From positions 107,193,845 through 107,257,844 of the forward strand of contig CM047805.1 in assembly GCA_026214975.1 (NCBI GenBank): a DNA stretch of 64,000 nt, given 5' to 3'. Position 1 is the stretch's first letter. Each line of letters begins with the position of its first letter. This document shows positions 55,767 through 64,000 of the stretch, piece by piece. Made by a program: the position numbers and the translations under genes. Source of the stretch: Gentiana macrophylla (Eukaryota > Streptophyta > Magnoliopsida > Gentianales > Gentianaceae). The notes under the pieces are model-generated. The model was not told the origin of the DNA, did no database searches, and was given only the letters and a program-made list of their open reading frames with translations.

Positions 55767-57531
55767 TGATAGCAAAATACTTAACCGCTAACTTTTACCG
55801 ATAGAGTATCGGGTCAACGGGAGTATAGTGGTCACAAGGTCGAATCCACAGGGAGTAATGTCTAAGTACCAAAGCTGACGTAAAACTTAGTTCAGGTCAA
55901 AATAATAGTGGAGGGTACTATACTAATGCAGAAATAACGATTATACTAACGAGTTTACTTCTAGATATTAAAAGGTATAGCCGAACTATGATCCCACGAG
56001 CTACTTTTACCCTTAAGGAAGGACTTGACAGGGAGCGTGTCTTAACCGACCTACCTATCCAATGTAGTTTAACGACATCTACAGGTGCCAACTCATAATT
56101 CTAGTAATTAGACTGAACAACTCGATCTAACCACCCTATGTGAAGCTAACCGACTCTCCCTTTAGAAAACCGATTATCCTAACATGATTAAGTTCTAGAG
56201 TTGCTCGAACAACGTTGACAAACCTCTATATTGGAAACGGACCTAACAACTAGGCCGAATCTATGCAACGATCCTAAAACCCCTTATCACACATCTCACC
56301 GCAAAATGCATCTATAAGTTCAATGTGTGTGACAGTGAACTAGGTGATCAATCTAATTCAAAGATGTTATAATCAGTTTTAGGACGTGGATTAATCGTTT
56401 AAACATAATATTACGCACTACACAAATCCCTATCTCATCCCCCTTAGGGTTTTCGTTCGCTTTCACATAATTCGAGTACACATGCAATTAGCTACTCATG
56501 ATTATGCTAATAATGGAATAAAGAATGGAAATCATGCTAAAGAAAATAAAAGAAAAAGTATTCATTACCATATAATTTGCAGAAAATCTAATTTGAAAAA
56601 GGATGAAGAAATAATCCACCAAAAGTCGAATCTTTGGAACTTGAAACGTAAATCTAAGCTATAGAAAGTGTTTAGAATCGAAGGATATGAACTATGAAAT
56701 CAAGATATCAAAGTATGCTTAACCTACAATAAAACCACACCAAAAGTGTCTAAAGTCGAAAAGATGTGTGTAGGGGCTGAATGAACTGCGTATTTATAGT
56801 GCTAGGTTAAAATCTGCTATCGGGGCCGGACGAGCGTTTGAACTATAGTGAACGCTCGTCAGCCTGGAAACCTTGATGATATTAGGGTTTCGTCTTCAGT
56901 TAACCAGCGTTTGGCTCCTCCTAAACGCCAGTTCATGGGTTATGCCTTGAGGGACAAACGCCCGTTTGATTGCTTGAAAGCCCGTTTGGATTGTATGAGC
57001 TTTCTTGATTCGGGCTGAACCCACCCAAACGCCAGTTTAGGGGTAATTTGGACACTCGATTGCCTAAAAACCCAACTTTCAATATCAATGACACTTCTGT
57101 TAAATGCCCGTTTGTACTGGCGAAACGCCAGTTTGGGTAGAGCTTGATTCAAACGCCAGTTTGGGGTAGGGCAAACACCAGTTTGCCTTGCTTTCACTCC
57201 AAACTTGATTTTCCTCCACTTTCATGCTACCTTCATGCTACGATCACGTTTCTCACTCCAAAACATTGCCTTCCGTGTCCTCGAGTCACCTAAGTCCTGC
57301 AATACATATACGAACAAACACCACGCGTAATTCGACAAGACAAAAGCGCTCGAATAGAGATAAATATCGCTAAAAAGGCGGAGTTTACTATCGATATGAC
57401 AGTTTAACTCCTAGTACGTATAACTCTCGATATTACTCTTAATTAGGCCTAGAACTACCCAAAACATGCCAATAAAGTAATAAACGGGGGTTAAACTGCA
57501 CACCAAAGTACAGTAAAGTTGACTCCCATCA
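55767..57531 (-). repeat. 3' LTR of element D
   Basis: This 1765-bp copy of 61212-62990 has AAACGCCAGTTT/AAACGCCCGTTT units at about 56880-57186, a GACGAGCGTT...AACGCTCGTC hairpin at 56829-56860 and a TATA box at 56791-56798 (minus strand). Confidence 0.93.
56829..57186. repeat. Palindrome cluster upstream of the TATA box (D 3' LTR)
   Basis: About nine AAACGCC[AC]GTTT-like units plus a perfect 10-bp-arm hairpin nearest the TATA box, which starts about 30 bp further on the minus strand. The counterpart in the other LTR is at 62288-62645. Confidence 0.8.
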
Positions 57532-57545
57532 ACCACCCCACACTT
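57532..57545 (-). other. Polypurine tract of element D
   Basis: On the minus strand it reads AAGTGTGGGGTGGT. It is identical to the tract of element B. Confidence 0.85.
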
Positions 57546-59700
57546 AGCCTTTGCTCGTCCTCGAGTAAATTAGGCGCTTTAAAATATACCAACGGATCAA
57601 CTTTATGAAAGATGCACATGACTCACGACATCAAGGTGAACGTAAAGTAGATGCTGAATGTGAACCACGTGACTCTATCTTGCCATGAAAACGAAGTGTG
57701 TGTGATATAAAAACCGAGGGCTACACTCAAAATGATTACCGGCTTTGAATACCAGCCAAATGACTGCACACAACTTTTACCGGGCTAGAATCTCCACTAA
57801 TCGAGGCAACCAAGGCTAAATACGGTCAAGTAGGACTTGAAGGGTTATAATGTTAAGCTCAGGACGGGGTTAACCGAAAGGAAAATTTGGGACTGGAGAA
57901 AAGAAAATACGAGTGAACCTAATCATCTCATTTACTTTCTATTTGAAAACATACTAAACCAGACCAAAATCCTTCGATCTTTTTATACTCATTAATAAAT
58001 AACTCCAATCTCAACATCATACTTTTATTCATTCAAAACGCTCCTTATTTGACTTCTTTTTCTCAACTTTAGTCAAAACTTTCTTTTCTTTTTTCTTTCG
58101 TTTTTTTTCATTATTTTCTTTCAAACTTTCTTTTTCTTCTCTTTTCCGATTTTTTCTTCCGAGCAACAAGCCTCACAATAGATTTCTTGAGCTCCTCCCC
58201 TTCGTTATACTAGCTCGTACTAACCAACTCCTCTCGAATCACGCACCATCTCCCACCCCACACTTGATTCAGCAAGTGTGTCTGAAGCAACAACTAAGTC
58301 CACTCGTACGTAGGGTGATCAAAAGAAACGTGACCAACAATATAGCTCGTGGTTGGGGGTAATACAGGCTAAGTAACCAAAACGGCTCATTGTCAGACGG
58401 TGGTCAGACCGTCCTATCAAGGCTTAGAGGGGGTACGAGGGTAAAATGTTAGGATTTTGGCTTATTTGGCTCATGTCAGGTCAAAGAAGCGCCATGACTC
58501 TCATCCCGTATCCGGCCTAGGTAAACCTTTCTATTTCGCCTCAAAACTAGTGGTATAAGTGTGTATAGCAACCAAGCTAAGCATAACCAAGGTTCTACGT
58601 GCACTAAAAGGGTTCGTATCGTGATAAAATAAAATCACCCTGCACACATTACTCGACTACTAAGACATTTACCAACTCCATCATGAGAAACATGCATATA
58701 ACGGGTGTCAAACCGTGAAAAGTTTTAAAATTTTAAGCCATGAATTGACTCAAAACCGAACATTAACTAAGCATATCAAATTACCGGCATATTTATCCAA
58801 CAAAACCATACAAAGCTAATTCGTATCCACCCCCCACTTCGAATGAAGCAATGCCCTCAGTGCGTGAATGAGATAGAAAAGAAAGACTTAGCTGTAGACC
58901 CGGAAGAAAGGCGCTATCGAATCCGGTAACAACCTCATGTAAGCACGACCCGAATCCCTATCAAGACATAAACAATGCCAAACATGCACGGGACATGGTC
59001 TTCGTGCCAAGATATCGAATAGGGATAAGGGGGTATAACAGTAATAAGGCCCTGTCACGTCAGAAAACTCGATATGCAAAATGCAGCGCACAAAATACGG
59101 CGATGTAGATGGATAAGGAACCCAAACGGGTAAAGTACAGAACATCTAAGCATAATAGAAAGGCCACAGAGACATATAGCATAGAAATCACCCAGAGTGC
59201 GTATTACAAAATCCAAGACACGAATAAGAATTGTAGCATGCCTTAAGGCTTACAACACCAACCAAAATCAAAAAGTAGCATCAAAAGTAGCAGAAATGAA
59301 GTACAAATGTAGCAGGTGGGCTAGGCAGCTCCTAAACAACCCTAACACCGGACATAGACGACAAGAGGAACAACATAAATAAAAATAAGATCACGTCTGT
59401 CCTGGTGTAGCATCATCAAAGGTGAGTACCAATAGCGTATACTTAAAAACCCCTAGATCACCTTTTATTCCAATCAGTCTTATTATGGCGGGGTTGCCTC
59501 CCCCCAAGCGCCTTTGTTTTATGTCGTTGGCTCGACAGGGTGACTCTAAATGGACTCAAACCACAAATGACTCGAAACAACAATTCAAGCATTTCAATTT
59601 AGACAAGTAGTATCAAGAATCATCAACCAAAATCCAAGCTCAAGAAGACCAATAGTTTACGAAAAGAGAACAATGCGAGAACCATAGAAATGGAAGTCAC
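57546..59700 (-). other. 3' internal region of element D, non-coding
   Basis: It contains AAGTGTGGGGTGGGA (about 58252-58266) and a GAAGTGGGGGGTGG purine tract (58827-58839) after a CTGAGGGCATTG block. It also holds the source-like segment 58356-58725 also found in intron 5 of the gene. The conserved GCGCTTGGGGGG-AGGCAACCC motif is at 59491-59511. Short ORFs (58888-59145, 59197-59382) have no recognised family. Confidence 0.65.
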
Positions 59701-59739
59701 TAGAAACTTATTTCTCTTGGCTCTCGATGCTTCCTCCTC

Positions 59740-61010
59740 CTAACCGGAGAATCTTCTTTTGTCGGCCTTTAGATCCTTCTTCTTTTTAAAATCCACATCA
59801 GGCGGATGTGGTCTCTTTCTCACACCTATTTGAGCCACATGCACCAGTGGTGGTAAAAACTCGATCTCATAGAACTTATCATCACAAGGTGGATGAGTGA
59901 AGTAATCCGGGACGGAGGTATCAGGGATCACTAGGCCATCCGGTGGCTTAAATATAGGTGGCTGATAAACTTGCTCTTGATCCATAGGTGAGCTTGATGG
60001 TAGAATGAGCGATCCCAACTTCTCCTTAGTCTTGATCTCCACATGATCGACGACCACAATCGAATCCACCGCACACTCTTCCAAGTCATCATTTTGTACA
60101 TCCTCGGACGGTGGTGTACTTGATAAAAGTTGCACCTCTTCCATCTCTAAATCTTGTAGTTCCTCTTCATCCCAAAACGTTTCAATACCAAAGAATTCGT
60201 GCTCACTCATAACGATGGTCGGTACCACCGCACATCTCACCATGGTATCATCATTTTTCATCTCAGGGGGTGGATGTGTAGTAGGTAGAAAGTGAAACAT
60301 GCCATCCTCATATTTCGCAAGAGGAGGAGACGGTAATATGGGTGATCCCACCTCAATCTCTTGCTCTGGCACCTCATCATAGTAAACTAGATCCTCAATC
60401 TCACTCCCCACTTCAACTTCTTCAGTGCCAACCTCAGCAGCCCTAACCACCTTTATTGCACATGCCTGCTCTTTCTGCTCGGTCCTCATTATGTCAATCA
60501 ACTGCCCCACCCGGTCTTGAAGGTTGCTTAAGGTGGAGTCAGTACTTATCTTGAACTCCTGCATGTCCCGCAGTTTCTCTTGCATGCTCTTGTTTATTCG
60601 CTCTAGTAGCTCCATTTGACTGTCGGTGAAGCTCTCTTGTGGCACGGGAGCAAACTGATCATTCTGACTTTGATTCATCGGAGGTGGGTAGCAGGCTTCT
60701 TGCCAAGATGGATACTGATCAAACGGCTGAATCGGTGTAAAGTTGTCAACATGTCAAGCATGAGAACCAAAATCATGATAAGAACAGGGGTTCCGATAAC
60801 CCTGATAATATTATGGCTCATTACTCGAATAACCATAATTCAGATCCTGGTATGCACTAGGGCATTGATAAGCCCAAGAACCCTGGTCACTCTGTTGTTG
60901 ATACTGAGGCTGAGGCACATATTGTTGTTGATAATATTGTTCAGCTGCCTGTGGTTGGTAGGGGAATTGTACAGGTGAGTAGTATTGATTGGAAAATCCA
61001 TCGATTTAGG
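59740..61010 (-). pseudogene. ORF1 of element D: Gag-derived protein, start lost
   Basis: The minus-strand frame from 60678 to 59740 is open for 312 codons. It begins MNQSQNDQFAPVPQESFTD, has an amphipathic block (LSNLQDRVGQLID), a long acidic region and a Lys-rich end (KKKKDLKADKRR). Upstream of it the same frame encodes the Gln/Tyr-rich N-terminus seen in B. However, the expected ATG (about 61003) is ATC and two stops (TAA, TGA) lie between about 60810 and 60755. Homology with B ORF1 is clear along the whole length. I infer descent from the part of Athila Gag beyond the zinc knuckle. Confidence 0.65.
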
Positions 61011-61183
61011 CTCAAACTGCAAGTTCATAGAAAACACCAACAACACATTCACGGTATCTCGTCACCACCACCACAACAATAGGTAGTGTGACTATTCAGC
61101 TGTAAAAGAGGAAACAACAAGAAAACGAAATAAAAATGACCTAAGCCCAAGCTTTCGGTCAACTTAAAAGATATTAGACGTTA

Positions 61184-61204
61184 CTCCCCGGAAACGGGGA
61201 GCCA
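61184..61204 (-). other. Primer-binding site of element D
   Basis: On the minus strand it reads TGGCTCCCCGTTTCCGGGGA, like the B site but with CTCC for GCG. It is seven bases inside the LTR end. Confidence 0.7.
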
Positions 61205-61211
61205 AAATTCT

Positions 61212-62990
61212 TGATAGCATAATACTTAACCACTAACTTTTACCGACAGAGTATCGGGTCAACGGGAGTATAGTGGTCACAAGGTCGAATCCACAGGGAG
61301 TAATGTCTAAGTACCACAGCTGCCGTAGAACTTAGTTCAGGTCAAAATAATAGTGGAGGGTACTATACTAATGCAGAAATAACGATTATACTAACGAGTT
61401 TACTTCTAGATATTAAAAGGTATAGCCAAACTATAATCCCACGAGCTACTTTTACCCCTAAGGAAGGACTTGACAAGGTGCGTGTCTTAACTAACTTACC
61501 TATCCAATGTAGTTTAATGACATCCATGGGTGCCAACTCCTAATTCTAGTGATTAGACAGAACAACTCGATCTAACCACTCTATGTGAAGCTAACCGACT
61601 GTCCCTTTAGAAAATCGATTATCCTTACATGATTAAGTTCTAGAGTTGCTCGAATAAGGATGACAAACCTCTATATTTGAAACGGACCTAACAACTAGGC
61701 CGAATGTACGCAACGATCCTAAAACCCCTTATCCCACATCTCACCGCAAATTGCATCTATAAGTTTGATGTGTGTGACAATGAACTAGGTGATAAATCTA
61801 ATTCAAAGATGTTATAATCAGTTTTAGGACGTGGATAAATCGTTTAAACATAATATTACGCACTACACAAATCCCTGTCTCATCCCCCTTAGGGTTTTCA
61901 CTCGCTTTCATTTAATTCGACTACACATGCAATTAGCTACTCATGATTATGCTAATAACGGAATAAATAATTGAAATCATGCTAAACACAATAAAATAAA
62001 AAGTATTCATTACCATATAATTTGCAGAAAATCTGATCTGAAAAAGGATGAAGAAATAATCCACCAAAAGTCGAATCTTTGGAACTTGAAACGTAAATCA
62101 AAGCTATAGAAAGTGTTTAGAATCGAAGGATATGAACTATGAAATCAAGGGATCAAAGTATGTTTAACTTACACTAAAACCGCATCAAACTCGCCCCAAA
62201 AGTGTCTAAAGTCGAAAAGAAGTGTGTAGGGGCTGAATGAGCTGCGTATTTATAGTGCTAGGTTAAAATCTGATGCTGCCGGGGCCAGACGAGCTTTTGA
62301 ACCATAGTGAACGCTCGTCTGCCTGGAAACCTTGATGATATTAGGGTTTTGTTTTCAGTGAACCCGCGTTAGGATCCTCCTAAACACCAGTTCATGGATC
62401 ATGCCTTGAGGGACAAACGCCCGTTTGATTGCCTGAACGCCCGTTTGGATTGTATGAGCTTTCTTGATTAGGGCTGAACCCACCCAAACGCCAGTTTGTG
62501 GGTAATTTGGATGCTCGGTTGCCTAAAAGCCCAACTTTCAGTATCAATGCCACTTCTGTTAAACACCCTTTTGTACTGGCCAAACGCCAGTTTGGGTAGA
62601 GCTTGATTCAAACGCCAGTTTGGGGTAGGGCAAACGCCAGTTTGCTTTGATTTCACTCCAAACTTGATTTTCCTCCACTTTCATGCTACCTTCATGCTAC
62701 GATCATGTTTATCACTCCAAAACATTGCCTTCCGGGTCCTCGAGTCACCTAAGTCCTGCAATACATATACGAACAAACACCACGCATAATTCCGCAAGAC
62801 AAAAGCGCTCGAAAAGAGATAAATATCGCTAAAAAGGCGGATTTTACTATCGATATGACTGTTTAACTCCCAGTGCATATAACTCTCGATATTACTCTTA
62901 TTTAGGCCTAGAACTACCCAAAACATGCCAATAAAGTAATAAACGGGGGTTAAACTGCACACCAAAGTACAGTAAAGTTGACTCCCATCA
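61212..62990 (-). repeat. 5' LTR of element D
   Basis: This is a 1779-bp repeat with a TATA box on the minus strand at 62247-62254 and the palindrome cluster at 62288-62645. The left arm of the hairpin is changed here to GACGAGCTTT. Differences from the twin include many C/T and G/A changes at CG sites. Confidence 0.93.
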
Positions 62991-64000
62991 ATGTGTCCGT
63001 TAAGGATTGCTAAGAGGCGCGGTCCGAATCACTTTCACGTTGACACTATTCTGGAATTAGTGAGGAGTGTGTGTCTCACAGATATGGAATCCCATCCTTC
63101 CTGTGGGAAGTAGAAAGACAATCCCCTTATTTGTTAATCCTAGAAACTGATCAATCGGCCGAATCCATATTGATTCTGAACTAATTGATCACTAGTGGGT
63201 TAATGGTACGGAAATATTCCCCCTTCGTTACGGATAGTCTATGGAGGGTTAGTCTGTATGTAATGATTATATCAGTGGACACTTATTGACTTGACACTTT
63301 GAGAATAAGTTATATCTATAATCGATAGAGTTCAGTTTCGGATTTATGGTGGCGTAATTCCGGAATTAATAAGTTGAGTAGAAATATTCTGTTTGATGAA
63401 TATTTTATTCAATTTATTGTAAACATCGTTATAGGTCGATGGTCCCGGGTTGACTCCTAACAAATGTGCGCTTTCGCTTTGTGGAACCTCGAGAATAAAT
63501 TAAATAGTTGGTCTATTTAATGAATATGCGAGTATTATTTATTTAGTAAATAATACGTAATATAGAAAAGACTTTTTCTATTATCCCAGTTTGCATAAAA
63601 ATGGTGCCACAATTTATTGATTTAGGGAAAATAAATTTTCTCCTAATTAAATTTGGATGATAAAATTATTTATGTGTTAAATAATTATAAATAAGAAATT
63701 AGTTTTCTTATTGGATAAATAGGAAATTTATTTTCATATTGGATAATTGTTTTATTTTTCCTTGAAGGAAAAGATAAATTTGTGTGTATAAGATAAACTC
63801 TCAAACTATTGGTTATTATCCTATATAAAGAGAGTTTCTCCCAACACAAAATAGTTTATATCCAATGCCATTTTTGTAATAAAAAAAAGGCACGCAAGTT
63901 TTTTTGGAAAAGAGAGAAATTTTGTTTTCTTATCTTAGCCATTGGGAGAAGAGAAACCCAAAAACTAGGGTTTTTCTTAAGCATACTCGAGAAGGTTCTA

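Larger units (their letters stand above)
55767..62990 (-). mobile_element. Element D: short pol-less Athila-like gypsy element
   Basis: LTRs at 55767-57531 and 61212-62990 are flanked by the perfect duplication ATGTG (55762-55766, 62991-62995). Read on the minus strand it starts TGATGGGAGTCAAC, as does B. A PBS-like site is at 61184-61204 and the polypurine tract AAGTGTGGGGTGGT at 57532-57545. The internal 3.7 kb holds one Gag-derived ORF and a long non-coding 3' part, with no enzymes. It is related to B in its LTR tips, ORF1 and 3' internal sequence but lacks ORF2. Confidence 0.9.
55290..64000 (+). repeat. LTR H, a diverged relative of the E LTR, split by element D
   Basis: The start TGTATTGGAAGTAGTGCCCG aligns with the E LTR start. 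Blocks such as GCCCGAAAGAC, GGATTAACCTTAATCC, ACTAATTGATCACTAGT and the TGGTGGCGTAAT phrase continue in order. Element D occupies 55767-62990. The repeat resumes at 62996 and, by comparison with E, should end about 200 bp beyond the window. A TATA box TATATAAAG lies at 63822-63830. It could be a solo LTR or the 5' LTR of an element continuing right. Confidence 0.75.

Overview
This is a window of plant nuclear DNA, almost certainly from a flowering plant and probably a eudicot; I cannot name the species. The evidence is one spliced gene with GT-AG introns encoding a plant-type RRM RNA-binding protein, surrounded by nested LTR retrotransposons of the Ty3/gypsy Athila-like type and the Ty1/copia type, together with MITEs, SINE-like pieces and microsatellites. 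There are no operons or bacterial features.

Layout. (1) Positions 1-32520 form one nested stack. The oldest layer is element A, an Athila-like gypsy on the minus strand whose gag is at the left edge and whose 5' LTR ends at 32520. A was split by element E (1607-10477), a large copia-style retrotransposon derivative with 1.7 kb LTRs and no coding capacity, and by element B (11207-31676, plus strand, duplication TCCAT). B has no pol; it carries a Gag-derived ORF1 and an intact 480-residue ORF2. B was itself split by element C (17687-28246, plus strand, duplication CATAT), a gag-pol Athila-like element with many frameshifts. (2) At 32582-33061 lies a miniature LTR element (TRIM-like), just upstream of the gene. 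(3) The gene runs 33655-49238: six coding exons, 292 codons, and a 12.3 kb third intron holding a MITE cluster and a 4.9 kb copia element F (39823-44691, duplication CCTAC). (4) Positions 49616-54680 hold a broken copia element G on the minus strand, with a MITE and a small internal inversion. (5) From 55290 to the right edge is an LTR (H) related to the LTRs of E. It is split by element D (55767-62990, minus strand, duplication ATGTG), a short pol-less relative of B.

How the parts relate. B and D share LTR tips, polypurine tract, ORF1 and 3' internal sequence but have no protease, reverse transcriptase or integrase, so they would need enzymes from a gag-pol element. The one cellular gene keeps an intact reading frame and intact splice sites despite the load in its introns.

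The most notable pattern is that the four gypsy families A, B, C and D each carry clusters of short gapped palindromes, mostly five bases, a two-base centre and the complementary five bases. The arm sequence is family-specific. In B, C and D the cluster ends about 30 bp upstream of the TATA box, and in A about 75 bp upstream. In B they alternate in orientation and form five predicted hairpins. The two LTRs of B differ mainly inside these units. I do not know of a description of this arrangement, but I could not search for one.
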